DNA of 64,000 bases from NCBI GenBank assembly GCA_036497945.1, contig DASXIN010000150.1, positions 18,394 to 82,393 of the forward strand. Direction: 5' to 3'. Position 1 is the first letter of the stretch. Every line of letters begins with the position of its first letter. The translations under genes and the position numbers were made by a program. Shown here one piece after another: positions 43,192-52,101 of the stretch. Origin of the DNA: RYN-230 sp036497945. Lineage in GTDB: Bacteria > Actinomycetota > Actinomycetes > Streptosporangiales > Streptosporangiaceae. The notes beneath the pieces are model-generated. The model worked only from the letters and a program-made list of their open reading frames with translations. It was not told the origin of the DNA and ran no database searches.

Positions 43192-44087
43192 CGGCCGGCA
43201 CGTTTCGCCCGGGCGCGCTCGCCGAGCGCCTTGCGCACGGCGTCGTCGTAGGGCATGGGGTCGAAAGGGATAAGGTCGCGGATCGAGGGGTCCCGCACGA
43301 CGACCTCGTTCGTCATCGAGTCCACAAGCGCCCGGCCGGTGGCTGTGTCGACGTCGGTGACCAGGGTCAGCCACAGTGAGGACAGCCGGGGGGTGAGCAG
43401 TGGCACCGGCAGGATCGGGAGCGGGCGGCCCTGGATGGCGGCGACGCGGCGCAGCATGGTGACGTACTGCAGCACCTCGGGTCCCCCGGCCTCGAAGACC
43501 CGGCCCGCCGGCTCCGGCAGGGCCAGCACCCCGAGCAGGTAGCGCACGATGTCGTCGATGGCGATCGGCTGGGTGCGGGTGGTGACCCATCTGGGTGTGA
43601 TCATGGCGGGCAAATGCTCGACGAGCTGGCGGGTCAGCTCCCAGGAAATGCCGCCGTGGCCGACGATGATCCCGGCCCGGATGACGGTCACCGGGACGCC
43701 GGCCGACCCGAGCAGCTTCTCGGACTCACGGCGGCTGCGTAGGTGCGTCGACAGCGCGTCCTTGTCGTCGCCGAGCCCTCCGAGGTAGATGATGCGCTGC
43801 AGCCCGGCCCGCGCCCCCGCCTGCCCGAATGCCGCCGCGGCGGCTGCGTCTTTGCGTTCGAAGTCCGCGTCGGCGAGCGAGTGCACGAGATAGTAGGCCA
43901 CCTGGCAGCTGGCCATCGCGGGGCCCAGGGTGGCGGGGTCGTGAACGTCTGCGTGGACGGGTGTGCCGGTTCCGGCGTAGCCGGCGGGGTTGCGGGTCAT
44001 GGCGACGACGTCGTGGCCGGTCTCGGCCAGGGCCGGGCACAGCCGGCGGCCGACGAAACCGGACGCGCCGGCCACGAGCACTTTCAC
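43188..44087 (-). CDS. NAD(P)-binding NmrA/SDR-like protein
   Basis: 299 residues. Rossmann start MKVLVAGASGFVGRRL with the GxxGxxG pattern; the segment YYLVHSL and RIIYLGGLGDD are typical of atypical short-chain (NmrA/ClcA-like) proteins that sit next to carotenoid or light-regulated genes. No Tyr-x3-Lys pair is evident, so catalysis may be lost or different. The GTG at 44087 shares GTGA with the end of the MerR gene; GTG 44096 is an alternative. Confidence 0.85.
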   Translation of the reverse strand: MKVLVAGASGFVGRRLCPALAETGHDVVAMTRNPAGYAGTGTPVHADVHDPATLGPAMASCQVAYYLVHSLADADFERKDAAAAAAFGQAGARAGLQRIIYLGGLGDDKDALSTHLRSRRESEKLLGSAGVPVTVIRAGIIVGHGGISWELTRQLVEHLPAMITPRWVTTRTQPIAIDDIVRYLLGVLALPEPAGRVFEAGGPEVLQYVTMLRRVAAIQGRPLPILPVPLLTPRLSSLWLTLVTDVDTATGRALVDSMTNEVVVRDPSIRDLIPFDPMPYDDAVRKALGERARAKRAGR

Positions 44088-44980
44088 TGCGGCCACCCGG
44101 CCTGCCCGGCCTCGATCACTGGGTCGCCCGCCAGCAGCTGGGCCCCCACCGCGGTCGCGATCAGCGCCGTGGCGCCGGCTCCGGCGAGAGCGAGCGGGGC
44201 GCGCCGGGCGAGTGAGCCGAGCTCCGGACGGAGCGGCTCGAGGGTCTCCGGGACGGTGGCGGCGAGGACGACCAGGTCAGGACGCGTGGCGCCGACGGCC
44301 CGCTCCAGCTCCTCGACCGGGGTGCTTGCCCCGAGATAGTCGATCCGCCAGCCGTTCCGGTTGAGCACGATCCCGAAAACCATGAGCGCCATATCGTGCA
44401 GCTCGCCGGGTGGGCAGGCGAGCAGGGCCTGTGGCCCGTGCCCGCTCCCCCAGCTACGGGCAAGCCCCGCGAGCCGGCCGCGGATGACGTTGCTGGCGAA
44501 ATGCTCCATGGCGATGCTGGCCGTCCCGCCTTGCCAGCGATCGCCGAGATCAGCGAGGTATGGAAGCACGACATCCCGCAGGACGGTCGGCAGGGACAGA
44601 TCGCCCAGGAGCCGGTCCAGCACGGCCTGCGCGGCCGGCTCATCGAAAGCGTCCAGTGCCTGCCGGAGCCCGGCGAAGGGCTCACTCCCTGCGGACTCGG
44701 TGAGGCGCGGCCCGGCGAGATAGCCAAGGGAGGTACTCGCATCGCCGCCGAGCGCGGCACGTGCAGCCTCGGCCGCGGACAGCCCCTCGGCGAGATAAGC
44801 CTGCATCCGGCGGATCCGCAACTCGTCCGCCCCGGAGTACAACCGGAAGCCGCCCTGTGAGCGCACCGGCTGCAGCAGACCGTAGCGGCTCTCCCACGCC
44901 CGGAGCACGTGGTCGCTCACGCCGAGGCGCCGGCTCAGCTCACCGATGCGCAGCAGCGGGCGGTCCCCGGGAAACTCCAT
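44084..44980 (-). CDS. MerR family cobalamin-binding regulator, LitR/CarH-like
   Basis: 298 residues. The N-terminal MerR winged helix is LRIGELSRRLGVSDHVLRAW with RSQGGFRLYS. A helical bundle follows, then a B12-binding Rossmann domain. CarH hallmarks are visible: Trp149-x9-Glu159-His160 (upper face of adenosylcobalamin) and Glu193-x-His195 (lower ligand). The motif's final Gly is Ala198. Such proteins repress in the dark and release DNA when light breaks the Co-C bond. The ATG at 44980 lies 6 bases after a good -10 (TATAGT), so the mRNA is probably leaderless. It heads an operon with the NAD(P)-binding and CPBP genes. Confidence 0.88.
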   Translation of the reverse strand: MEFPGDRPLLRIGELSRRLGVSDHVLRAWESRYGLLQPVRSQGGFRLYSGADELRIRRMQAYLAEGLSAAEAARAALGGDASTSLGYLAGPRLTESAGSEPFAGLRQALDAFDEPAAQAVLDRLLGDLSLPTVLRDVVLPYLADLGDRWQGGTASIAMEHFASNVIRGRLAGLARSWGSGHGPQALLACPPGELHDMALMVFGIVLNRNGWRIDYLGASTPVEELERAVGATRPDLVVLAATVPETLEPLRPELGSLARRAPLALAGAGATALIATAVGAQLLAGDPVIEAGQAGWPQ

Positions 44981-44986
44981 GAGAAC

Positions 44987-45017
44987 ACTATACATTCCTT
45001 CTACAGACATTTGACAA
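44987..45017 (-). promoter_or_regulatory. Promoter of the MerR operon (leaderless)
   Basis: On the minus strand TTGTCA (45012-45017) and TATAGT (44987-44992) are separated by 19 bases. The start codon lies 6 bases past the -10. The -35 box overlaps that of the divergent promoter, so one bound repressor could close both. Confidence 0.6.
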
Positions 45018-45039
45018 GGCTGGCCGCGGAATCTACCGT
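45011..45039 (+). promoter_or_regulatory. Promoter of the flavoprotein-lipid operon
   Basis: TTGACA (45011-45016) and TACCGT (45034-45039) with 17-base spacing. The -35 is perfect; the -10 is weak, as expected for an activated or ECF-type promoter. It shares TGACAA with the MerR-operon -35 on the other strand. Confidence 0.55.
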
Positions 45040-45074
45040 AATACCTAGACAAACCCTAGACGGAAGCTGACGTG

Positions 45075-46412
45075 ATGGACTTCCACACCAACGGCTCGAT
45101 GACCACCACCGGCTCCGCGTCCCAGGAACACGGCACAGCCGCGGACGCACGGCGGCCGTCTGTTGCCGTCATCGGGGCAGGAGTCTCCGGCCTGACCGCT
45201 GCCTACCTCCTGTCCCGCACCAACGACGTCACGGTCTTCGAGGCGGAGGGCCGGCTCGGCGGTCACGCGCACACTCACGACGTCCCCGACCCGGACGGCA
45301 GGCGGCACGCGGTGGACAGCGGGTTCATCGTCCACAACGACGAGACCTACCCCTGGTTGCGCAAGCTCTTCGGCGAGCTCGAGGTCCGGGTGCGTCCCAC
45401 CGAGATGAGCATGAGCGTGCGGTGCGAGGGGTGCGGGCTGGAGTACGCCGGCGGCCGCGGGCTGCGCGGGGTGTTCGCCCAGCCGCGCCGCCTCATCGAC
45501 CCCCGGTTCGTCCAGATGCTGTGGCAGGTCAAGCGGTTCCACCGGCGTGCCTTGGCCTTCCTGCGCACGACGGACGACGAGAACCTGACGACCTATGGCG
45601 AGTTCCTGGAGCGGGAGGGGTTCAGCGGCTACTTCATCGCCCACTACGCCGTTCCGGTCGTCTCGTGCGTGTGGTCCGCCGGGCGGGAGACGACGCTGGT
45701 CTACCCGGCGCGCTACCTCTTCCGGTTCCTCGACAATCACGGCCTGCTCCGGGTCGGCGGGTCACCCCAGTGGTACAGCGTCGTCGGCGGGTCACGGGTC
45801 TACGTCGAGCGGCTCGCCGGGCTGCTCAAGGACGTGCGCGCGGCCCATGCCGTCACCGACGTCACCCGGCGCGAGGACGGCGTCCAGATCCGGGACGTCA
45901 CAGGGCAGGTCACCGCCGTGGACCGCGTCGTCATCGCGACCCACGCCGACCAGGCCCTCGGCCTGCTCACCGACCCGGGCGACGCGGAGGTCACCACCCT
46001 CAAGCAGTTCGGCTACTCGCACAACGTCACCGTGCTGCACACCGACAGCTCGGTCCTGCCGGACGCCGCGCAGGCCCGGGCCTGCTGGAACTACCGGATG
46101 ACGTCCTGCCACCGGCCCGGCCAGCCCGCCGTGGTGACGTACTGGATGAACCGGCTCCAGGGACATCGTGCCGCCCAGGACTTCCTCGTCACGCTCAACG
46201 ACCGCGAACGCCTCGACCCGGAGTCCATCGTCGCGACGATGGACTATGAGCACCCGATCTACACGCCCGAGGCGGTCCGGGCGCAATCGCAGCTCGGTGA
46301 CCTCGCCACCGATAGCACCGTGTACGCCGGCGCCTACCATGGCTGGGGCTTCCACGAGGACGGCTGCCGCTCCGGTGTCGAGGCCGCCCGGCACTTCGGG
46401 GTGGCCTGGTGA
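45075..46412 (+). CDS. FAD-dependent amine-oxidase-like protein
   Basis: 445 residues. The dinucleotide-binding motif is VAVIGAGVSGLTAAYLL near residue 35, followed by the FEAEGRLGGHAHT glutamate/GG motif. It belongs to the COG2907-like flavoproteins found upstream of DUF1365 and CFA-synthase genes; in alphaproteobacteria related proteins serve in furan-fatty-acid formation. The ATG at 45075 is favoured (GGAAG 8 bases upstream). Its stop overlaps the next start (GTGA). Confidence 0.88.
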   Translation: MDFHTNGSMTTTGSASQEHGTAADARRPSVAVIGAGVSGLTAAYLLSRTNDVTVFEAEGRLGGHAHTHDVPDPDGRRHAVDSGFIVHNDETYPWLRKLFGELEVRVRPTEMSMSVRCEGCGLEYAGGRGLRGVFAQPRRLIDPRFVQMLWQVKRFHRRALAFLRTTDDENLTTYGEFLEREGFSGYFIAHYAVPVVSCVWSAGRETTLVYPARYLFRFLDNHGLLRVGGSPQWYSVVGGSRVYVERLAGLLKDVRAAHAVTDVTRREDGVQIRDVTGQVTAVDRVVIATHADQALGLLTDPGDAEVTTLKQFGYSHNVTVLHTDSSVLPDAAQARACWNYRMTSCHRPGQPAVVTYWMNRLQGHRAAQDFLVTLNDRERLDPESIVATMDYEHPIYTPEAVRAQSQLGDLATDSTVYAGAYHGWGFHEDGCRSGVEAARHFGVAW

Positions 46413-47191
46413 GCACGGCCTCGCTCCTCACGCCGGCGTCCGCGCCCGCCTGCCCGCAGCTGCCCCAACTGCCAGCCCTGGTCGTCGGCCAGGTCACGCA
46501 CCGGCGCCCCGGGCCGGTGCGGCATGCCTTCTGGCACCGGGTCTACCAGTGGCTGGTCGACCTGGACTCGCTCCCCCGTCAGCCCTGGCACCTCAGGCCG
46601 TTCGCGCAGTTCAGCAGCGCTGACCACCTCGGCGACCCTGGCCTGCCGATCAAGGGCAACATCGAGAACTACCTGGCGATCAACGGCATCCAGCTCGGTG
46701 ACAGGGGACGGGTGCTCATGCTGGCCAACGCCCGGGTCCTGGGCCACGTGTTCGACCCGCTCTCGGTCTTCTGGTGCTACGACAGCAGCGGGCGGCTCAT
46801 GTGTGTCGTCGCGGAGGTCCACAACACCTACGGCGAGCGGCACGCCTACCTCCTGCGGCCAGAGGAGGCGGGGGCCGCCGTGACCGGCAAGGCCTTCCAC
46901 GTCTCCCCGTTCTTCGACGTCAGCGGCACCTACGAACTGCGGTTCACCCTGCGGCCGGACCTGGTCGCCACGACCGTGACGCTGCGGCGCGAGGGCACCG
47001 TCGCGTTCTCGGCGACCTTCCGGGGCCGGCCCGAGCCCGCCACCAGCCGGAGCCTGGCCCGCCGACTCATCCGCCAGCCCCTCATGACCCAGCGGGTCTC
47101 GGCCCTGATCCGGGTGCACGGCATCTGGCTGTGGCTTCGTGGCCTACCCGTCCGCGCTCACCCACACCACATCCGGCAGGAAGGGGTCTGA
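46409..47191 (+). CDS. DUF1365 family protein
   Basis: 260 residues. The conserved stretch FDPLSVFWCYDSSGRL and EVHNTYGERHAYLL identify DUF1365. The family nearly always sits between the flavoprotein and the CFA-like methyltransferase, as here, and is implicated in membrane-lipid modification with no defined reaction. It is coupled to the flavoprotein gene by a 4-base overlap and ends 2 bases before the next ATG. Confidence 0.88.
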   Translation: MSTASLLTPASAPACPQLPQLPALVVGQVTHRRPGPVRHAFWHRVYQWLVDLDSLPRQPWHLRPFAQFSSADHLGDPGLPIKGNIENYLAINGIQLGDRGRVLMLANARVLGHVFDPLSVFWCYDSSGRLMCVVAEVHNTYGERHAYLLRPEEAGAAVTGKAFHVSPFFDVSGTYELRFTLRPDLVATTVTLRREGTVAFSATFRGRPEPATSRSLARRLIRQPLMTQRVSALIRVHGIWLWLRGLPVRAHPHHIRQEGV

Positions 47192-47193
47192 CC

Positions 47194-48441
47194 ATGACCG
47201 TCTCCACCGCCATCAGGTGGCCCACCGCCGCCACCTCACCACGGGCGCCGCTCAGAGCCGCCATCGCGCGGGTGGTCTTCGAGCATGCTGTCCGGCGGGT
47301 CCCTGTCCGCGTGAGCTACCCCGACGGCCGGGTGCTCGGAGCAGGGCCGCCGGCATCGCCCGAATTGAAGGTCGTTCGCCCCGCGGCGTTCTTCGCCCGG
47401 CTGGGCCGGGACGCGAAGATCGGGTTCGGTCAGGCCTACATGGCCGGGGACTGGCGGGCCGGGCCCGGCACCGACCTGGCCGACCTGCTGACATCCTTCG
47501 CTTCGCGGTTGACCACCCTGATTCCTCCGGCCCTGCAGCGGATGCGTGTCTTCGTCGACAGGCGCGTCCCCCCGGACCACGAGAACACCCTTGATGGCTC
47601 GCGAACCAACATCGCCGCTCACTACGACTTGAGCAACGACCTCTTCGCCGCCTTCCTGGACCCGACGATGACCTACTCCTGCGCCTGGTTCGGCGAGAGC
47701 GAGCCCGTGGAGACCGCAACCCGGCTCGAGGAGGCACAGCTGCGCAAGATCGACGGGATTCTCGACCTCGCGGGCGTCCAGGCCGGCACCCGGCTGCTGG
47801 AGATCGGATCGGGGTGGGGGTCGCTTGCCATCCGCGCAGCGCAACGCGGTGCCCACGTCACGACGATCACCCTCTCCCATGAGCAGATGCGGCTGGCCCG
47901 TGAGCGGGTAGAAGCCGCCGGCCTGACCGGGCTCGTCGAGGTGCGGGTGCAGGACTACCGCGAGGTCGACGGCGAGTACGACGCCATCGTCAGCGTCGAA
48001 ATGATCGAGGCCGTCGGGGAGGCCTACTGGCCCACCTACTTCGCGGCCCTTGACCGGCTCCTCGCTCCCGGCGGCAGGGCCGCCATCCAGGCCATCACCA
48101 TGGACCACGAGCGTTTCCTCGCCACCCGGCGCAGCTTCAGCTGGATCCAGAAGTACATCTTCCCCGGCGGCATCATCCCGTCTTTGCAGGCGGTCGACGA
48201 CGCCCTCGCGGCCCACACCACGCTGCGCTTGACGCAGCAGCGTGAGCTCCGGGCTCACTACGCCCGGACGCTGCGCCTGTGGCGGGAACGCTTCCTCGGC
48301 CAGTGGCCCCGCATCCACGCCCAGGGCTTCGACGAGACCTTCCGCCGCATGTGGGAGTTCTACCTCGCCTACAGCGAGGCCGGCTTCCGCAGCGGCTACC
48401 TTGGCGTGAGCCAGCTCCAGATGACCAGGGAGCCGGCATGA
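47194..48441 (+). CDS. Cyclopropane-fatty-acid-synthase-like methyltransferase
   Basis: 415 residues, CFA/MMA-synthase family, which adds a methyl(ene) group from SAM to acyl chains of membrane lipids. The SAM motif is LLEIGSGWGSLA. Downstream are YREVDGEYDAIVSVEMIEAVG and the acyl-site FSWIQKYIFPGG. A DUF1365-type upstream partner is typical. A role as the UfaM-like furan-fatty-acid methyltransferase is possible; cyclopropanation is the alternative. The ATG at 47194 starts just after the DUF1365 stop. Confidence 0.9.
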   Translation: MTVSTAIRWPTAATSPRAPLRAAIARVVFEHAVRRVPVRVSYPDGRVLGAGPPASPELKVVRPAAFFARLGRDAKIGFGQAYMAGDWRAGPGTDLADLLTSFASRLTTLIPPALQRMRVFVDRRVPPDHENTLDGSRTNIAAHYDLSNDLFAAFLDPTMTYSCAWFGESEPVETATRLEEAQLRKIDGILDLAGVQAGTRLLEIGSGWGSLAIRAAQRGAHVTTITLSHEQMRLARERVEAAGLTGLVEVRVQDYREVDGEYDAIVSVEMIEAVGEAYWPTYFAALDRLLAPGGRAAIQAITMDHERFLATRRSFSWIQKYIFPGGIIPSLQAVDDALAAHTTLRLTQQRELRAHYARTLRLWRERFLGQWPRIHAQGFDETFRRMWEFYLAYSEAGFRSGYLGVSQLQMTREPA

Positions 48442-49184
48442 GACTGAATGGCAAGGTCGCCTGGGTCGTCGGCGGATCCAGCGGAATCGGCGCCGCCGTG
48501 GCACGCGAACTCGTATGCCGTGGCGCGACCGTCGCGATCTCTGCCCGCCGCAAGGAGCAGCTCCACGACGTTGCCGGCGGGGACATGCTCGTCCTCCCCG
48601 CCGACGTCACCGACGCCGCCTCCGTATCAGCCGCTGCAGCACGAGTCCGGCAGGAGCTGGGCCCGATCGACCTCGCAGTGCTGTCGGCCGGCTACTGGAA
48701 GCAGATGGACCCGGCGGACTGGGACACCGACGTTTTCGACCAGCACCTCCGGATCAACCTCACCGGCATGAGCAACGCCATCGCGGCCGTGCTGCCCGGC
48801 ATGCTGCAGCGGCACCACGGCGTCATCGCTGGCATTGCGTCCGTAGCCGGATACCGCGGGCTGGCCGGCTCCGAAGCCTACGGCGCGACAAAGGCGGCAC
48901 AGATCAACCTGCTCGAGTCCTTGCGCGTCCACATCGCCCGGACCGGGGTGCACGTGACCACGATCTGCCCCGGCTTCGTCCGCACCGACCTCACGGTCGG
49001 CAACTCCTTCCCCATGCCGTTCATCATCGATGCCGACCAGGCCGCACGATCCATCTGCGACGGACTAGAGCGTGAGCGCACTGAGATCGCCTTCCCCACC
49101 CCGATGGCCCTGCTGATGAAGACCGCGCGCCTTGTCCCCGTCCGCGTCTGGACGGCCCTGTGGAAAAAGCACCTCGCTGCCTGA
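48438..49184 (+). CDS. Short-chain dehydrogenase/reductase
   Basis: 248 residues, classical SDR. The cofactor motif is VVGGSSGIGAAVAREL and the active site is YGATK preceded by IASVAG. The start overlaps the methyltransferase stop by 4 bases (ATGA). Likely reduces or oxidises a lipid or ketone intermediate of the cluster; substrate is unknown. Confidence 0.88.
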   Translation: MRLNGKVAWVVGGSSGIGAAVARELVCRGATVAISARRKEQLHDVAGGDMLVLPADVTDAASVSAAAARVRQELGPIDLAVLSAGYWKQMDPADWDTDVFDQHLRINLTGMSNAIAAVLPGMLQRHHGVIAGIASVAGYRGLAGSEAYGATKAAQINLLESLRVHIARTGVHVTTICPGFVRTDLTVGNSFPMPFIIDADQAARSICDGLERERTEIAFPTPMALLMKTARLVPVRVWTALWKKHLAA

Positions 49185-49235
49185 CACCCGTCCGGCCGAA
49201 CACCCCGACCGAGACCACCGGAAGCAAAGGACACC

Positions 49236-49664
49236 ATGAAACTGCTCAAGACCGTCGTCGTCGAAAAGCCCCTGGACGCAGTCTTCGGCTACCTCTCCGA
49301 CTTCACCACGACCACAGACTGGGACCCGGGCACGGTGACCACTGTGCGCCGGCACGGTAACGGCGGAATCGGCACCACCTACCTCAACACCTCAACATTT
49401 CTCGGCCGGACGACCCAGCTGACCTACATCGTGGGTGAGTTCATCCCCGGTAAGCGCATCCGGCTCCGCGGGGAGAACAAGACCGTCATCGCCGTTGACA
49501 CCCTGACCTTCCGCCCCGTGGCGTCCGGAACCGAGGTGACCTACGCCGCCGAGTTCACCTTCAAAGGCCTATCCCGCATCGCCGCCCCACTGCTCAAGCC
49601 CGCGTTCGAACACCTCGGCAATGAAGCCGAAGCCGGCATGCGCAAGGCGTTGAACCGACTCTGA
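49236..49664 (+). CDS. SRPBCC family (START/polyketide-cyclase-like) protein
   Basis: 142 residues. Helix-grip beginning MKLLKTVVVEKPLDAVFGYLS and a typical DFTTTTDWDPG. The family binds hydrophobic ligands in a deep pocket and fits a lipid carrier or sensor in this operon. It follows the SDR by 51 bases in the same direction. Confidence 0.85.
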   Translation: MKLLKTVVVEKPLDAVFGYLSDFTTTTDWDPGTVTTVRRHGNGGIGTTYLNTSTFLGRTTQLTYIVGEFIPGKRIRLRGENKTVIAVDTLTFRPVASGTEVTYAAEFTFKGLSRIAAPLLKPAFEHLGNEAEAGMRKALNRL

Positions 49665-49830
49665 CCAAGGTAGTTCCAAACTCGCCGCCCGCCTCGTCCA
49701 CGCCGCCGGTCAGCGGCCAGCTCCGGACCACCCGGCATCGGTGCATGAGGCACCCTCGCCAGGGTCATCATGGCTGCGTTGTGATCACGCGGCCCAGTTT
49801 CGCCTGGCACGACCGGGGCACACCACGGCC

Positions 49831-50295
49831 ATGAAGACGACGATCGCCGCTGTCGGCGCCGTAGCGGCCACCGCGGCGATCGGCGGTGTCGCGGCCGACC
49901 CCGGGTCCGCCTGGTATCGCAGTCTGCGCAAGCCCCGGTGGCAGCCTCCGCCTCCGGCCTACGCGCTGGTCTGGACGCCGCTGTATGTGACCATCGCGTA
50001 CACAGGCGCCAGGGCGCTCACACGCGCCCAGAGCCGCGATCGCAGCCAGCTTGCCGGCGGCCTGATCCTTGACTTGGCGCTCAACGCTGCCTGGACGCCA
50101 TTGTTCTTCCGCGCCCGCCGGCCTCGCGCCGCGCTGGCCGAGATCGCCTGCCTCAACATCGCCAACATGTTGCTGATCCGCCAGACATGGCGGGCTGACC
50201 GCACGGCGGCGGTCCTGCTGCTGCCATACGCCGGCTGGACCGCGTTCGCCACCGCCCTGAACGCCGAGATCGTCCGGCTGAACCCCAGCGCCTGA
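49831..50295 (+). CDS. TspO/MBR family protein
   Basis: 154 residues with five hydrophobic segments. Typical tryptophan-rich sequence WYRSLRKPRWQPPP and NAAWTPLFF. TspO proteins bind tetrapyrroles and lipids and respond to oxygen or light; a homologue is co-induced with the LitR regulon in Pseudomonas. The start ATG is 166 bases after the SRPBCC gene. It is the last gene of the rightward run. Confidence 0.9.
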   Translation: MKTTIAAVGAVAATAAIGGVAADPGSAWYRSLRKPRWQPPPPAYALVWTPLYVTIAYTGARALTRAQSRDRSQLAGGLILDLALNAAWTPLFFRARRPRAALAEIACLNIANMLLIRQTWRADRTAAVLLLPYAGWTAFATALNAEIVRLNPSA

Positions 50296-50820
50296 GTTAG
50301 GGAGGCCCCAGGCCACGGGCTCCACGCAAACGCAACCACGCGTCCGTGCCAGCGGCCGCGCTCCCGCTGCGCCGAGAGCGGCGGCCTCGGGCGCGCGCAG
50401 TCGAAGCCCGCCACTTAGTGATCTTTGGTCGCGGGCTCACCGGCAACGCTTAACAATCGTCACCGCGCCATTGTGTGGGGTGATCCTCGATCAACCTCCC
50501 TCCCGGGTGGGTCACATAATGACCGTTCGGGTGTGGCACGGATGATCGTGTCGGCCGACGGATCTGGCGCCATATCGGCGGCTGTGTGCGCGCTTTTGCT
50601 GATGTTCTATCACCGGCCTGCTGGTGCCGCGGCTCGAAGCGGGTTCCCGCTGGAATGCGTCCCGTCGGTGTGGTTTCCGATGGTGAGAGCTTCGGCCCCA
50701 GCTGGTAGCTTAACGGCCGCGTCGTCTGTCCAGCGCGGCGGCGGTGTACTGGGCTGGCCGGCGTGACGTTCGTAAGCCGGCTGGGCCCTTGATCCACGGC
50801 GAGTGGCGAGGAGGACGGGA
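50296..50820. other. Gene-poor interval
   Basis: 525 bases between tspO and the phosphoesterase. Short open frames exist but none has a good start or a recognisable product. No strong hairpin was found by eye. It probably carries the phosphoesterase promoter. Confidence 0.4.
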
Positions 50821-52101
50821 ATGACTCCGCCAGCGGCAAGCATGGGGGGGCGGGTCGTAGGTGAGCGGCCCTTCCCCGACCGGCCGGAGGGCACGGACAC
50901 CCTTCCGCAGATTGACCACATCCTGGTCTTGATGATGGAGAACCACAGCTATGACAACTGGCTCGGCATGCTCGGCCGCGGCCCGGGCCAGCAGCCGCGG
51001 GGAGACGGCTTTACGATCGGGCCCAACGGCCAGCCCACTGCAGCCAATCCCACCCCAGACGGTAAGACTCAGCACGGCTTCCATATGCCGACCACCTGCC
51101 AGCTACAGGGCAAGCCGACCCAGGAATGGACACAATCGCACATCCAATTCGATGGCGGCCGCAACGACGGATTCGTGAAATCGGGCAGCGGCCCGGTGGC
51201 CATGGGCTACTGGACCGGCCAGAACGTGCCGTGGTCGTACTCGCTGGCCACCATCTTCCCGTTGGGCGACCACTGGTTCGCCCCGGTCTTGGGCCAGACC
51301 TACCCCAACCGCCGCTACCTGCTGGCCGCCACCTCGGTGGGCATGGTGAATGACATCTTGCCCGAGCTGATCGGCTCCCCGCCTAACGGGACGATTTTCG
51401 ACCGGCTGGACGCCCATCAGATCCCGTGGCGGAACTACTACTCCACCTTCCCCGCGACCAGCTACCTGTACCTCGGCGATGCGATCCGCAACCACCCCAG
51501 CATCGTCCCGGTCGATCAGTTCTTCGCTGACGCCAAGGCAGACAGTCTGCCTGGTTTTGCAATCATCGACCCCAACTGGGGCGCCAGCTCCGGAGAGGAC
51601 CCGCAAAACATCGTGCACGCCGAGGTGTTCGCCGCTTCCGTCGTCCAGGCGGTCATGGAATCCCCGGCCTGGCCGCGCGTGCTGCTGGTATGGACCTTTG
51701 ATGAAGGCGGCGGCTACTACGACCACGTGCCCCCGCCGACGGCGGTCGCGCCGGACGGCATCGGGCCGGACTGGCCCGCTACTGCCTATACCGGGTTCGC
51801 CCAGTACGGGTTCCGGGTCCCGGCGGTCGTGGTCTCCCCGTGGAGCCGCGCCGATCACGTGACCAGCGTCGTGCACGACCACACCTCGATCCTGGCCATG
51901 GCCGAACGCAAGTGGAACCTGCCGGCGATGACACACCGCGACGCGGCCGCCGCGGACCTGTCCGACTTTCTCGACCTGAGCCAGCAGGCGTTCGCCGAAC
52001 CACCCACGCTGACCCAGCCGCTCGCCGGTCCCGCACAGCTGGCCTGCGAAAAGACCGGCCCCGGGCAGATACCGCCCCCAGGATCAGTCACACCCGGCTA
52101 G
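50821..52101 (+). CDS. Phosphoesterase family protein (phospholipase C / acid phosphatase like)
   Basis: 426 residues, alkaline-phosphatase superfamily PF04185. The metal and nucleophile region is ILVLMMENHSYDNWLG, with a downstream FDEGGGYYDHVPPP and VSPWSR. No N-terminal signal peptide or Tat motif is visible, unlike most secreted phospholipases C. The ATG at 50821 has GAGGAGGACGGGA upstream. It is a single gene followed by the IS110 5' flank. Confidence 0.87.
   Translation: MTPPAASMGGRVVGERPFPDRPEGTDTLPQIDHILVLMMENHSYDNWLGMLGRGPGQQPRGDGFTIGPNGQPTAANPTPDGKTQHGFHMPTTCQLQGKPTQEWTQSHIQFDGGRNDGFVKSGSGPVAMGYWTGQNVPWSYSLATIFPLGDHWFAPVLGQTYPNRRYLLAATSVGMVNDILPELIGSPPNGTIFDRLDAHQIPWRNYYSTFPATSYLYLGDAIRNHPSIVPVDQFFADAKADSLPGFAIIDPNWGASSGEDPQNIVHAEVFAASVVQAVMESPAWPRVLLVWTFDEGGGYYDHVPPPTAVAPDGIGPDWPATAYTGFAQYGFRVPAVVVSPWSRADHVTSVVHDHTSILAMAERKWNLPAMTHRDAAAADLSDFLDLSQQAFAEPPTLTQPLAGPAQLACEKTGPGQIPPPGSVTPG

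Noticed and set aside
50425..50766. 113-codon frame after tspO
   Set aside because: No ribosome binding site, no domain, and irregular composition.
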